The notes beneath the pieces are model-generated. The model searched no databases and was not told the origin of the DNA. It saw only the letters and a list, made by a program, of their open reading frames with translations. From contig NZ_JXKQ01000004.1 of assembly GCF_001885945.1 (NCBI RefSeq), positions 62,001 through 126,000 of the forward strand: a stretch of DNA of 64,000 nt, given 5' to 3'. Positions 36,467 through 46,414 of this stretch are shown here, in pieces; the first letter of the stretch is position 1; every line of letters starts with the position of its first letter. Source of the stretch: Enterococcus hermanniensis (GTDB taxonomy: Bacteria; Bacillota; Bacilli; Lactobacillales; Enterococcaceae). Position numbers and translations under genes: made by a program.

Positions 36467-38089
36467 ATGAGTTTTAAAGAGAAAGTCATCTATCAGATCT
36501 ATCCCAAATCATTTATGGATACTAATCGCGATGGCATGGGAGATCTCCAAGGGATCACACAAAAAATTCCATACTTAGAAAAATTAGGGATCGATATGAT
36601 TTGGTTAAGTCCGATCTACAAAAGTCCACAAAAAGACAATGGGTATGATGTCGCAGATTACACAGCGATCAATCCAATGTTTGGTACGATGGCAGACTTT
36701 GATAGATTGATTGAAACCGCAAAAGCTCATGGAATCGAGATTATGTTGGATATGGTTTTCAATCATGTCTCAATCGAACACGAATGGTTTCAAAAAGCTT
36801 TAGCAGGTGAAAAGAAATATCAAGATTACTTTATCTTAAGAGATGAGCCTACGGATTGGATCTCAAAATTTGGTGGGAACGCCTGGGCACCATTTGGAGA
36901 CTCAGGAAAATATTATTTACATCTTTATGATGTAACGCAAGCCGATTTGGATTGGCGAAATCCTGAAGTACGTGAAGAATTATTTGATGTATTACATTTT
37001 TGGATGGATAAGGGAATCAAAGGTTTCCGTTTTGATGTGATCAATGTAATTGGAAAAGATGAAGTCTTGAAAGATTGTCCACAAGACGATGGAAAACCGG
37101 CGTATACAGATCGTCCAATCAATCATGAGTATATCCAGCTGATGAATCGTGCGACTTTTGGCAAAGACCCTGAGATCGTTACGGTTGGTGAGATGAGTTC
37201 TACCACGATTGAAAATTGTGTCTTATATACAAATAGAGAACGTGAAGAATTAACAATGACGTTCAATTTTCATCATTTAAAAGTAGATTATGAAGACGGA
37301 AGAAAATGGACCCAAGCACCATTTGATTTTGAAAAGTTAAAAGAGCTTTTCCATACATGGGGGACACAAATGAGTGAAGAACAAGGGTGGAATGCTTTGT
37401 TCTGGAACAATCATGATCAACCGCGTGCAATCAACCGTTTTATTAAAGGCAAAGAGCACCGTGTTGTTGGCGCTAAAATGTTAGCTAGCATGATCCATCT
37501 TAATCGAGGAACACCTTATGTTTACATGGGAGAAGAAATCGGTATGATCGATCCAGACTTTGATTCAATGGAACAATACATTGATATTGAAAGTTTGAAC
37601 GCGTATCAAGAACTTCTGGATGCAGGAATAAAACCGCAAGAAGCGTTTGAAATTGTTAAAAGCAAATCGCGTGATAACTCTCGAATTCCAGTTCAATGGA
37701 CAGCTGAGCAATACGGCGGCTTCTCAGAAGTAGAGCCATGGATCAGCGTAGGAAAATCAGTTCCCGAAATCAATGTCGAAAAAGAACTCAAGGAAGGATC
37801 GATCTTTAGCTACTATCAAAAATTGATTCAACTAAGAAAAGAATATCCTGTAATTGCCAAAGGAAGTTATGAAGCCTTTGTTCCGGACAATCAACAAATC
37901 TACGGGTATATCCGCCGTTTCGAAAATCATCGTTTATTGGTTCTAAATAATTTCTTCTCAAAAGAAACCACGATTGAAGTGCCAAAGGAATTTTTAGCTG
38001 GGAAAATTCTGATCAGTAATTATGATGATCCAAAAATAGAAGAGCAAATCATATTAAAACCGTATCAATCATTAGCAATTTATTGCTAA
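36467..38089 (+). CDS. treC: Alpha,alpha-phosphotrehalase (GH13)
   Basis: 540 residues from ATG 36467, with GGAGG five bases before it. Splits trehalose-6-phosphate to glucose and glucose-6-phosphate in the cytoplasm (called treA in Bacillus). GH13 motifs in order: MLDMVFNHVS (I), GFRFDVINVI with nucleophile Asp (II), VGEM with acid Glu (III), FWNNHDQPRA (IV). Second gene of the treP operon; a terminator follows. Confidence 0.95.
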   Translation: MSFKEKVIYQIYPKSFMDTNRDGMGDLQGITQKIPYLEKLGIDMIWLSPIYKSPQKDNGYDVADYTAINPMFGTMADFDRLIETAKAHGIEIMLDMVFNHVSIEHEWFQKALAGEKKYQDYFILRDEPTDWISKFGGNAWAPFGDSGKYYLHLYDVTQADLDWRNPEVREELFDVLHFWMDKGIKGFRFDVINVIGKDEVLKDCPQDDGKPAYTDRPINHEYIQLMNRATFGKDPEIVTVGEMSSTTIENCVLYTNREREELTMTFNFHHLKVDYEDGRKWTQAPFDFEKLKELFHTWGTQMSEEQGWNALFWNNHDQPRAINRFIKGKEHRVVGAKMLASMIHLNRGTPYVYMGEEIGMIDPDFDSMEQYIDIESLNAYQELLDAGIKPQEAFEIVKSKSRDNSRIPVQWTAEQYGGFSEVEPWISVGKSVPEINVEKELKEGSIFSYYQKLIQLRKEYPVIAKGSYEAFVPDNQQIYGYIRRFENHRLLVLNNFFSKETTIEVPKEFLAGKILISNYDDPKIEEQIILKPYQSLAIYC

Positions 38090-38090
38090 T

Positions 38091-38137
38091 AAAAAAGCTG
38101 GGACTAGAGTAGAAATACTTGCGTCCCAGCTTTTTTT
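38091..38137. terminator. Bidirectional terminator after treC and the SDR gene
   Basis: AAAAAAGCTGGGAC / GTCCCAGCTTTTTTT with an internal AGTA...TACT pair, flanked by A- and T-tracts; serves treC on plus and the SDR gene on minus. Confidence 0.88.
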
Positions 38138-38162
38138 AATTACTAGTAAAGGATCGATGGAT

Positions 38163-38915
38163 TTATTTCAAAAGCCACCCGCCGTCGATTGGTAAAACAA
38201 TCCCTTGCATATAACGGGATTCGTCACTTGCTAAAAATAAAGTTGCTTGAGCGACTTCACTTGGTGTAGCCCAGCGTTTGACAGGAGTCTCACTTGCCAC
38301 CCATTTGGCCATAGCACCGTCACCAGCAAAATCAGCTTGATTCATCGGTGTATTGATTGCACCAGGAGCCAAAGCATTTACATGTAATCCTTGCTCAGCG
38401 TAATCAAGAGCTAGTTGTTTTGTAAAACCGATAATAGCATGTTTACTAGTTGTATAGGCGATCCCACCGCCGCCTGCGACTAGACCAGCAATCGAAGCCA
38501 TATTGATGACTGCTCCCTTATTGCCTAAAAGTTCTGCTAATAATAATTTTGTTACTAAAAACATCCCTTTAAGATTGGTATTCAAAACTCGTTCCCATAA
38601 GACTTCATCAGTTTCAGCCAAGGCTAGATAATCATCTAAAATCCCAGCTGTATTCAGCAGAATATCGATCGTGCCGAAGGTCTGATGACAGTGATCAATC
38701 GCTGCTTGTATGTGTGCTTTGTTTTTGATATCGCCTGTAAAGCTGGCGATACGTTCCGAAAATTCAGTCGGTAAATCTAGATGATCAAGTGGCTGGATAT
38801 CAAAGGTAAAAACAAACGCATTCGCAATTAAAAATTGTTTTGCTTGAGCCGCACCGATCCCGGATGCTGCTCCTGTGATGAAAACGACTTTATTCGAAAA
38901 ATCCGCCGTGATCAT
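38163..38915 (-). CDS. Short-chain dehydrogenase/reductase
   Basis: 250 residues, classical SDR. Cofactor motif VVFITGAASGIGAAQ (residues about 9-23), NTAGILDD (NAG-like), catalytic YTTSKHA with Tyr and Lys, and the PG block ALAPGAINTPM. An Asp after beta-2 (FTFDIQP) favours NAD over NADP. Substrate unknown. Its ATG overlaps the stop of the DUF2829 gene (ATGA), so the two are translated as a unit; 3-oxoacyl reductase-type activity is possible but not supported by context. Confidence 0.92.
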   Translation of the reverse strand: MITADFSNKVVFITGAASGIGAAQAKQFLIANAFVFTFDIQPLDHLDLPTEFSERIASFTGDIKNKAHIQAAIDHCHQTFGTIDILLNTAGILDDYLALAETDEVLWERVLNTNLKGMFLVTKLLLAELLGNKGAVINMASIAGLVAGGGGIAYTTSKHAIIGFTKQLALDYAEQGLHVNALAPGAINTPMNQADFAGDGAMAKWVASETPVKRWATPSEVAQATLFLASDESRYMQGIVLPIDGGWLLK

Positions 38916-39133
38916 TCAACAATTTTCCAGTCATTTGCTAGAATGTCACAAACCGTTGGAGCAAAACTTGAGAAACCTTCATCTGCTGTTTTGATCAAAA
39001 AATATGGCGTCACTGGGGAATCATCAAAAATGGCTCCTTCAACTAGCGTGACATATAATTCAAAACCACTCCAACCTGTCCGGATAATTTTGGCTCCTTG
39101 TTTTAGTTTTGGTAAAATTTCTTCAAATGACAT
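38912..39133 (-). CDS. Tad2-like (DUF2829) small protein
   Basis: 73 residues. The sequence FEEILPKLKQGAKIIRTGWSGFELYVTLVEG...FLIKTADEGFSSFAPTVCDILANDW matches the DUF2829 pattern (an ALxxGxxVxRxGW opening and a closing DxLAxDW). Phage members (Tad2) inhibit Thoeris defence by sequestering its cyclic nucleotide signal; chromosomal members are common in lactic acid bacteria and their role is not known. AAGGAGG lies upstream. It is the first gene of a two-gene unit with the SDR gene. No phage genes are nearby. Confidence 0.8.
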   Translation of the reverse strand: MSFEEILPKLKQGAKIIRTGWSGFELYVTLVEGAIFDDSPVTPYFLIKTADEGFSSFAPTVCDILANDWKIVE

Positions 39134-39218
39134 CTGTTTTTTTCCTCCTTATATTTCTAGCGATTAAACTATCTTTCGCAAGGATAGCAAAAAAAAGAAC
39201 GGATCACAAGAAACTAAA

Positions 39219-39252
39219 AAAAAGACCTCTCAACTTTGAGAGGTCTTTTGGA
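39219..39252 (-). terminator. Terminator after the penicillin-binding protein gene
   Basis: AAAGACCTCTCA / TGAGAGGTCTTT stem with a four-base loop; on the minus strand it ends in eight T residues. Confidence 0.88.
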
Positions 39253-39256
39253 ATGA

Positions 39257-41644
39257 TTAATCATCGTCATCTGCTTGATCATCATTGTCTGTCGTTTTGG
39301 CTTTAGAACTACTTTTATTTCTAGTATTCCAATAAGTTTTGTAGTCGGCATCTGCACCACCAATACCAAATTCATAGGTATTAGCTGCAGGACCATCTTT
39401 CGCCCATAAAGAGGTTGTCTCACCACTTGGAACTTGATAGGTCGTACCATTATGAGTCACTTTTCCAGCCTTCAAGCCAGTGAAGTCAGATACTTTGACT
39501 TGCTTAACATCATCAGATAGTTCGAATTTCTCGCTTGTTCCGAAGATATTAGGATTGACTTGATAGATTCGTCCAGCAAGGTAAGCCATATAATTTGCTG
39601 TTCGTGTTCCGGCGCCGTCGGCCATGGGTTGGTTATCGTCGCGACCAGTCCAAGAACCTAATGTGATCGTTGGTGTAGAAACAATCAACCAGTTATCAGC
39701 ATAGTTATCCGTCGTACCGGTTTTACCAACCCAATCAGCGGTACTCAATTGATAATTGACACCACTTAAAATAGATTTGAACGGCGTTGTTTTTTGTTCT
39801 GTAATTACGCTACGCATCATATCATTCATGATCGATGCAGTAGCTTTTGAATAAACTTGTACCGGATTATCTTTGTGTTTATAGATTTCTTTACCCGTGC
39901 TATCAGTGATCGAATCGATCAGATAACCTTGTTCATACGTCCCGCCATTTGCGAGGGTTTGGAAGCCATTGACTTCGGTCAACGTAGAAACGTTTGTCGT
40001 TCCTAATGGGGCAGATTCAACCCCCCAAGTATCAGAAGAAGGGTAATTCATTTTCTTCAAATAGTTCTCGTAAGCATATTGATCAGAGCCTTTTTTAGAG
40101 AGCATATCTTGATAAACATGGTATGCTGTGATATTTGTCGATTCAGTCAAAGCCTCACGGGCTGTTTGGAAAGTCTTAGAACCTTTATTTTCAGCATTTT
40201 CTAAAGCTTTGCCGGCATGCTCGCCGTGTTGGTATTTCATTGGAAAATCGGCGATACGAGATTCACTACCCAGTAAACCTTGATCAATCGCAGGTCCATA
40301 AACTAAGACGGGTTTAATTGAAGAACCAGCTTGACGAGAAGTATCAAAAGCATGGTTATTTTGGTTGGTCGTATAATCACGACTACCAACGAAACCATAA
40401 ATGCGACCAGTACTATTATCCATCAAGACGGAACCTGTCTCAACGGTTTCACCAGAACCATCATCTAGATATTGACCGTACTCAGCTACGCCGAGTTGCA
40501 TAGCATCGTAAATATTTTTATTGATCGTTGATTTAACCGTCAATCCTTGATTTTGCATTTTCACTTTTGCTTGTTCGATGTAGCGCGTACTTACTTCATC
40601 TTTTTTATACTCAGCATCGCTGACACCATCATCTTTGGCTTGCTGTTTCGCGATGATACTGATTGCTTCGTTATAAACGGTATAATATAGGAAGCCATGT
40701 TGTTGTACTTCGACGTCTTGACGTCCTTGGAAATCTTTTGCTAAATCATATTTTTTAGCAGCTTCATATTCTTTTTTAGAAATTACTTGTTCACGATACA
40801 TATTGAAAAGCACATCGTCTTTACGTGCCATCCCATACGAATAATCTTGTTTTAAATCTCCAGTATTTGTGTAAGGACTATAGACGATCGGACTTTGTGG
40901 CAGTCCTGCGATGAAGGCGGACTGTGCTAAATTCAAATCTTTGGCATGAACGCCAAAAATCCCGACAGCGGCTTCTTCAACACCGGCAATATTTTGACCT
41001 TTATTGTTTCGGCCGAAAGGTGAGATGTTCAAATACGCCGTTAAGATTTCATCTTTGCTAAGATATTTTTCTAAATCTAGAGCTAGGACGATTTCATTGG
41101 CTTTTCGTTTGAACGATGTTTCATTGGTCAATACTTGTTGTTTAATCAGTTGCTGAGTCAATGTTGACCCACCAGAACCAGCACCGAATCCAACGATTTC
41201 AGCTAGCGAAGCACGAACAACTGCTTTTGGGACGACCCCATGATGTTTATAAAAATTTTCATCTTCTGTCGCCACCAAAGCTTTTTTGACCCAAGGTGAA
41301 ATTTCGTTTGAAGCTACTTTTTCTCGAATCGGGTCAGATTGAATCGTGGCTAATTCTTGACTATCGTCATAAAGTAGCTTAGAAGATTCCGCCACATCGC
41401 CAACTTTTTGCTGAATCTCTGTCTTAGTTAAAACACTCGTTCCTTCTACTAAATGAGCAAAATAACCGGCGCCAATCCCTAAAGCCAGCATGCCCCCTAA
41501 GAAAAGCACAACGATAAAACCAAGCAACATTGTCTGAATCACTCGTAAGGAAACATTTAAAGCGAACGGGCCACCGAGACCTGCTCTCGATTTGTTCTTG
41601 TTACGCTTTTTTCCTTGCTTTTTTATTTTCTTTTTGTGAGCCAA
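39257..41644 (-). CDS. pbp1A: Class A penicillin-binding protein 1A
   Basis: About 795 residues. I prefer the TTG start at 41644: GAGGTG sits six bases before it, while the upstream GTG is part of that ribosome binding site. Basic cytoplasmic tail, one membrane helix (about 38-60), glycosyltransferase GT51 with ATEDENFYKHHGV catalytic Glu and GSGGSTLTQQLIKQ, then transpeptidase with SSIKP (SxxK), STN and KTGTT motifs. The C-terminus is acidic and low-complexity (KSSSKAKTTDNDDQADDDD). Polymerises and cross-links peptidoglycan. Confidence 0.94.
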   Translation of the reverse strand: MAHKKKIKKQGKKRNKNKSRAGLGGPFALNVSLRVIQTMLLGFIVVLFLGGMLALGIGAGYFAHLVEGTSVLTKTEIQQKVGDVAESSKLLYDDSQELATIQSDPIREKVASNEISPWVKKALVATEDENFYKHHGVVPKAVVRASLAEIVGFGAGSGGSTLTQQLIKQQVLTNETSFKRKANEIVLALDLEKYLSKDEILTAYLNISPFGRNNKGQNIAGVEEAAVGIFGVHAKDLNLAQSAFIAGLPQSPIVYSPYTNTGDLKQDYSYGMARKDDVLFNMYREQVISKKEYEAAKKYDLAKDFQGRQDVEVQQHGFLYYTVYNEAISIIAKQQAKDDGVSDAEYKKDEVSTRYIEQAKVKMQNQGLTVKSTINKNIYDAMQLGVAEYGQYLDDGSGETVETGSVLMDNSTGRIYGFVGSRDYTTNQNNHAFDTSRQAGSSIKPVLVYGPAIDQGLLGSESRIADFPMKYQHGEHAGKALENAENKGSKTFQTAREALTESTNITAYHVYQDMLSKKGSDQYAYENYLKKMNYPSSDTWGVESAPLGTTNVSTLTEVNGFQTLANGGTYEQGYLIDSITDSTGKEIYKHKDNPVQVYSKATASIMNDMMRSVITEQKTTPFKSILSGVNYQLSTADWVGKTGTTDNYADNWLIVSTPTITLGSWTGRDDNQPMADGAGTRTANYMAYLAGRIYQVNPNIFGTSEKFELSDDVKQVKVSDFTGLKAGKVTHNGTTYQVPSGETTSLWAKDGPAANTYEFGIGGADADYKTYWNTRNKSSSKAKTTDNDDQADDDD

Positions 41645-41972
41645 AAAGTCCACCTCATTAAATTCTATTCATTTTGATTATCTGTTGAATTATAGCAAAT
41701 ATTTACTTCTATTAACAAGGTCGTGACGTGTTTGTAATCAAAACTTCAAACAAATGTTAACTAAAATAAAAAAAGTGGATGAAAGAGTGTAAATAATTTT
41801 CAGTCCCTTATAAATTATTCAGGTATAACTTATATTAATTCTAGCGAATAGCTTTTATTTCATTGTTTTTTCGGTTAATATGAGAAAGTATGAATCATTG
41901 CAGAAAACTTATGCGTAATGAGCATAGACTAGTTTTTAAAGCTAGACTTACAACTATTTAGGAGGATAAAAA
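41645..41972. other. pbp1A-tyrS divergent intergenic region
   Basis: This 328-base gap contains the pbp1A promoter and, further right, a hairpin (AATAATTT/AAATTATT, about 41792-41819). There is no T-box motif for tyrS and no open frame. I could not place a confident tyrS promoter. Confidence 0.6.
41689..41718 (-). promoter_or_regulatory. pbp1A promoter
   Basis: On the minus strand TTGTTA (41713-41718), 18-base spacer, TATAAT (41689-41694), 45 bases before the TTG start. Confidence 0.7.
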
Positions 41973-43235
41973 ATGAGTTCAGACTTTTTCCAAGAACTAA
42001 AAGAACGTGGTTTGATTTTTCAAGTAACAGACGAAGCAGCCCTAGAAAAACAATTAAATGAAGAGTCTGTAAAACTATATATTGGCTTTGATCCAACAGC
42101 CGACAGTTTACATATTGGTCACTTATTACCAATTTTGACTTTACGTCGCTTTCAACAAAATGGCCATGTACCAATTGCTTTAGTTGGTGGTGGTACGGGA
42201 ATGATTGGAGATCCATCATTCAAAGATGCTGAGCGTCAATTAAATACATTGGATACAGTCCAAAACTGGTCGCAAAGTATCAAAAACCAACTTTCAGGTA
42301 TTATTGATTTCGAAAACAAAGAAAACCCAGCCATCGTTGCAAACAACTATGAATGGTTAGGCGAATTGAAAATGATTGATTTCTTACGTGATGTCGGTAA
42401 AAACTTTACAATCAACTACATGATGAGTAAAGAAAGTGTTAAACGCCGAATCGAATCGGGTATTTCTTATACGGAATTTGCTTACCAATTATTACAAGCG
42501 TACGACTTTTATGAATTGAATCGTCGTTACGGCTGTCTTTTGCAATTGGGTGGAAGCGACCAATGGGGAAATATCACTTCAGGAATTGAATTGATCCGTC
42601 GTGAAGAAGGAAAACAAGCTTTTGGGTTGACGATGCCATTAATTACAAAAGCAGATGGCACTAAATTTGGTAAGACAGAAGGAAATGCCGTCTGGTTGGA
42701 CCCTGAAAAAACGTCTCCTTATGAATTTTATCAATTCTGGATCAATACGGATGACCGTGATGCAATTAAATTCTTGAAATACTTTACTTTCTTCAGTTTA
42801 GCAGAAATTCAAGCCATCGAAGCAGAATTTACAGCGGCTCCTGAACAGCGTGCAGCCCAAAAAGCGTTAGCTAAAGAGGTTACAACATTGGTACATGGTG
42901 CTGAAGCATATAACCAAGCAGTAAATATTTCTGCAGCATTATTCAGTGGAGAAGTTAAAAAATTGAATGCTGAAGAAATCAAACAAGGATTCAAAAACGT
43001 ACCGAACTATCAAGTTGGTGCTGACGATGATTTGAATCTTGTTGAAATCTTACTAACAGCTGGAATTGAAAAATCAAAACGCCAAGCCCGAGAAGATATC
43101 ACGAATGGGGCGATTTATATTAATGGCGATCGGATCCAAGATGTGGCATACACCTTAAGTGATCAAGATAAATTAGCAGATGAATACATCGTTGTTCGTC
43201 GTGGTAAGAAAAAATATTTTGTTTTACAGTTCTAG
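41973..43235 (+). CDS. tyrS: Tyrosyl-tRNA synthetase
   Basis: 420 residues. Class I motifs: HIGH in [11 protein letters not shown] (about residue 45-55) and the KMSKS equivalent KFGKTEG (about 230). The C-terminal S4-like RNA-binding domain ([21 protein letters not shown]) closes the protein. The ribosome binding site is TTAGGAGG. Many Firmicutes tyrS genes have a T-box; none is visible here. A terminator follows. Confidence 0.97.
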   Translation: MSSDFFQELKERGLIFQVTDEAALEKQLNEESVKLYIGFDPTADSLHIGHLLPILTLRRFQQNGHVPIALVGGGTGMIGDPSFKDAERQLNTLDTVQNWSQSIKNQLSGIIDFENKENPAIVANNYEWLGELKMIDFLRDVGKNFTINYMMSKESVKRRIESGISYTEFAYQLLQAYDFYELNRRYGCLLQLGGSDQWGNITSGIELIRREEGKQAFGLTMPLITKADGTKFGKTEGNAVWLDPEKTSPYEFYQFWINTDDRDAIKFLKYFTFFSLAEIQAIEAEFTAAPEQRAAQKALAKEVTTLVHGAEAYNQAVNISAALFSGEVKKLNAEEIKQGFKNVPNYQVGADDDLNLVEILLTAGIEKSKRQAREDITNGAIYINGDRIQDVAYTLSDQDKLADEYIVVRRGKKKYFVLQF

Positions 43236-43240
43236 TAATG

Positions 43241-43268
43241 AAGGCTAAATCGAATGATTTAGCCTTTT
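43241..43268 (+). terminator. tyrS terminator
   Basis: AAGGCTAAATC / GATTTAGCCTT with a four-base loop and a short T-run. Confidence 0.85.
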
Positions 43269-43312
43269 CTATGTTATGAGAAGAAAGCGATTTAAACCGT
43301 GGGAGGGAAAGC

Positions 43313-44218
43313 ATGGGAGCAGTTTTATTAAATTCATTAGGGTTATTTGTTATTATACTGATAGGCTATCTTACGAAACGAATGAATGTTTTGACCAAAG
43401 CAGATGGCTCAATGATCTCTAAAATCGTAGTGAATGTGACCTTGCCAGCTGCAATCATCGTGAATTTGCAATCTTTGGTCGTCAAAAATCAATTGCTTTT
43501 ATTGATTGTCGCGGGAATAGGATTGAATTTACTGATGATCCTCTTAGGTTCCTTTTTCTCAAAAAAGCACGATCAAGTGGAACGAGAGTTTGTGATGTAC
43601 AGTGTTTCTGGCTATAATATCGGAAATTTTGGGATTCCTTTTGTTCAAAGCTTTATGCCACTTGCCATTCCGATCTTATCGTTTTTAGATATTGGGAACA
43701 GTATTATGTTAGCGGGTGGATCGAATGTAGTCGCTGAAGGAATCAGCGGCAATCAAGCAGGAAAACCCAGTCCTAAAAAAGTATTTGACCGGTTGATCCG
43801 ATCCGTTCCATTTCTCTGTTACCTAATTATGTTGAGTATACGCATGTTTAATGTGGAATTGCCTGCGGCTGTTTTTTTAATTACGCAACCGATCGCTAAT
43901 GCCAATACCTTTTTATCGATGTTCATGATTGGTTTATTTTTAGAACTGCGTTTACCAAGAAAAGATCTATCGTTAGTGTTGCGAATTTTAAGCATTAAAT
44001 ATGGTGTAGGGATTATCATGGCTATTTTATTTATGGTATTGCCACTTCCAGCGATGATCAAAGTTGTCTTGTGTTTGGTTTCAGTTGGTCCAATCCCAAC
44101 GTTTGGAGTGATCAATAGCGTCGCTGCTGGAATGCGTGAAGAGGTGGTAGGTTTCACATCATCATTGAGTTTTTTGATTAGTTTACCGTTGATGACTGTT
44201 TTATTATTATTTTTATAA
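43313..44218 (+). CDS. AEC-family (auxin efflux carrier-type) transporter
   Basis: 301 residues, about ten membrane helices in two similar halves. Typical AEC sequence features are KIVVNVTLPAAIIVN (broken helix, about 41-55) and SGYNIGNFGIPFVQSF (about 98-113). Related bacterial proteins move malate, malonate or other carboxylates; the substrate here cannot be assigned. Ribosome binding site GGGAGGG. nfo follows after 16 bases, so co-transcription is likely. Confidence 0.9.
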   Translation: MGAVLLNSLGLFVIILIGYLTKRMNVLTKADGSMISKIVVNVTLPAAIIVNLQSLVVKNQLLLLIVAGIGLNLLMILLGSFFSKKHDQVEREFVMYSVSGYNIGNFGIPFVQSFMPLAIPILSFLDIGNSIMLAGGSNVVAEGISGNQAGKPSPKKVFDRLIRSVPFLCYLIMLSIRMFNVELPAAVFLITQPIANANTFLSMFMIGLFLELRLPRKDLSLVLRILSIKYGVGIIMAILFMVLPLPAMIKVVLCLVSVGPIPTFGVINSVAAGMREEVVGFTSSLSFLISLPLMTVLLLFL

Positions 44219-44234
44219 AAATTAGGGGGTACAT

Positions 44235-45125
44235 ATGTTAATTGGTTCTCATGTAAGTATGAAAGGAAAAGAAATGTTGTTAGGAGCGGCGCAAGAAGCA
44301 GCGAGTTATCATGCCTCAACATTTATGATTTATAGCGGAGCACCACAAAATACGCGTCGTAAAAAGGTCGAAGAAATGAACATCCCTGCAGGTGAACAAT
44401 TCATGGCTGAACATGGACTTTCCAATATCGTGATGCATGCACCGTATATTATTAATCTAGGAAACACCAAGAAACCGGAAATGTTTCCTTTCGCAGTCCA
44501 ATTTTTACGGGATGAAATCATGCGCGCCGAAGCATTAGGTGCGATGCAGATCACTTTGCATCCAGGAGCACATGTCGGCGCGGGAGAAAAAGCTGGATTG
44601 GATCAAATCATCAAAGGTTTGAACGAAGTGTTGACGAAAGAGCAACGGGCACAAATCGCTTTAGAAACAATGGCAGGTAAAGGAACTGAACTGGGAAAAA
44701 CCTTTGAAGAATTAGCCTATATTATCGATGGCGTAACTTTGAATGACAAACTTTCCGTTACTTTTGATACGTGCCACACCAATGATGCGGGCTATAATGT
44801 AAAGGAAGATTTTGATGGCGTCTTAGCTGAGTTTGATCGAGTGATTGGGCTGGATCGCTTAAAAGTCATTCATTTGAACGATTCAAAAAATCCAATGGGC
44901 TCACACAAAGATCGTCATGCCAATATTGGTTTTGGAACAATCGGTTTTGAGGCATTGAGCGCAATCGCTCATCATGAAAAGTTAATCGAACTACCTAAAA
45001 TTTTAGAAACACCTTATGTTGGAGAAGATAAAAAGAATCAAAAACCACCCTATGGGTTTGAAATCGCGATGTTGAAAGACAAAACGTTTGATCCTGATTT
45101 ACTATCAAAAATTGAAGCGCAATAA
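44235..45125 (+). CDS. nfo: Endonuclease IV
   Basis: 296 residues. AP endonuclease of base excision repair; TIM barrel with three zinc ions. Ligand blocks are visible: [61 protein letters not shown] and ETPYV. Ribosome binding site TTAGGGGG. It is second after the AEC gene and is followed by a bidirectional terminator shared with proA. Confidence 0.96.
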   Translation: MLIGSHVSMKGKEMLLGAAQEAASYHASTFMIYSGAPQNTRRKKVEEMNIPAGEQFMAEHGLSNIVMHAPYIINLGNTKKPEMFPFAVQFLRDEIMRAEALGAMQITLHPGAHVGAGEKAGLDQIIKGLNEVLTKEQRAQIALETMAGKGTELGKTFEELAYIIDGVTLNDKLSVTFDTCHTNDAGYNVKEDFDGVLAEFDRVIGLDRLKVIHLNDSKNPMGSHKDRHANIGFGTIGFEALSAIAHHEKLIELPKILETPYVGEDKKNQKPPYGFEIAMLKDKTFDPDLLSKIEAQ

Positions 45126-45167
45126 AAAAACAGCACATATCCGAAAGGATATGTGCTGTTTTTTTAT
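45125..45167. terminator. Bidirectional terminator nfo/proA
   Basis: AAAACAGCACATATCC / GGATATGTGCTGTTTT with GAAA loop, flanked by A-tract and T-tract; the proA stop codon lies at its right edge. Confidence 0.93.
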
Positions 45168-46414
45168 GATTCACGGATTTGACCAGCTCCATAAATAATG
45201 TATTTGCTAGTAGTCAGTTGTTCCAACCCCATCGGACCGCGAGCGTGCAATTTTTGAGTTGAAATTCCAATTTCTGCACCAAAACCAAATTTGAAACCGT
45301 CGGTAAAGCGGGTAGAGGCGTTGATATAAACTGCCGCCGCATCCACCTCATTCAAAAATTTTTGCCCGTTGAAATAACTATCTGTGATGATCGATTCAGA
45401 ATGTTTAGAATTGTAGTGATTGATATGTTGGATTGCCTCATCGATCGAACTGACGACTTTGATCGCTAAAATATAATCTAAAAATTCAGTCGACCAGTCT
45501 GCTTCTGTAGCTAAGACACCATGGTTCAGAAACCCCAGTGCTTTTGCATCCCCTCGGAGTTCTACTTTAGAAACGAGTGTTTGTTCTAAAAGTGGTAAGA
45601 AAGTTGGTGCAATGGCTTCATGAACTAAGACTGTTTCGATAGAATTACAGACCGAAGGACGTTGAGCTTTGGCGTTAACAGTGATATTGACTGCCATGGT
45701 TAAATCAGCAACACCATCAACGTAAACATGATTATTTCCGGTACCAGTTTCGATGATGGGAACCGTTGCTGTATTTTTCACTCGTTGAATCAGTTTAGCG
45801 CCACCACGAGGAATCAAAACATCTAAGTAATCAGAGGAACGCATCATTTCGGTAGCAATTTCATGAGAGGTATCACTCACGAATTGGATCATTGCTGGAT
45901 CGAGTTCGCATTTGGCCAAAGTTGCTTGCATCACATGTACCAGTGCTTGATTTGAGTAAAAAGCTTCTTTACCACCGCGTAAAACGACAGCATTTCCAGC
46001 TTTAAAACAAAGACTAGCTGCATCCGTTGTGACATTCGGTCGTGATTCAAAAATGATTCCGATCACTCCCAAAGGCACTCGCTGCTGGCCAATCATCAAT
46101 TGGTCTTCTGATCGCCACATTTTTTCAACAACACCGATTGGATCAGGTAAGGACGCCACTTGTCGAATGCTTTCAGCCATTTCCCAGATTCGATCAGCTG
46201 ATAAACGTAAACGGTCAATCATCGGATCTGGGATCCCATAATTTTTTGCCTGTGCAATATCTTTTTGGTTCGCAGATAAAATTGTAGTGGTCTGGTTCGT
46301 TAATTCGAATGCTAAGGCTATTAGATAATCATTTTTTTGTTTCGTTTCTAATCGAGACAATTGTTGAGCTGCATGTTGAGCTTTTTTACCTAATGTTTGC
46401 ATCAATTTATCCAT
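45164..46414 (-). CDS. proA: Gamma-glutamyl phosphate reductase
   Basis: 416 residues from ATG 46414, which has AGGAGGAG just upstream and overlaps the end of proB by eight bases. Aldehyde dehydrogenase fold; the catalytic cysteine is in RPSVCNSIETVLVH and the cofactor region includes FESRPNVTTDAASLCFKAGNAVVLRGGKEA. Second step of proline synthesis, acting on the unstable ProB product; the tight coupling fits substrate channelling. Confidence 0.96.
   Translation of the reverse strand: MDKLMQTLGKKAQHAAQQLSRLETKQKNDYLIALAFELTNQTTTILSANQKDIAQAKNYGIPDPMIDRLRLSADRIWEMAESIRQVASLPDPIGVVEKMWRSEDQLMIGQQRVPLGVIGIIFESRPNVTTDAASLCFKAGNAVVLRGGKEAFYSNQALVHVMQATLAKCELDPAMIQFVSDTSHEIATEMMRSSDYLDVLIPRGGAKLIQRVKNTATVPIIETGTGNNHVYVDGVADLTMAVNITVNAKAQRPSVCNSIETVLVHEAIAPTFLPLLEQTLVSKVELRGDAKALGFLNHGVLATEADWSTEFLDYILAIKVVSSIDEAIQHINHYNSKHSESIITDSYFNGQKFLNEVDAAAVYINASTRFTDGFKFGFGAEIGISTQKLHARGPMGLEQLTTSKYIIYGAGQIRES

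Noticed and set aside
41720-41972. T-box leader for tyrS
   Set aside because: The AGGGTGG-ACCGCG T-box core and a terminator/antiterminator pair are absent; only a small AT-rich hairpin is seen.
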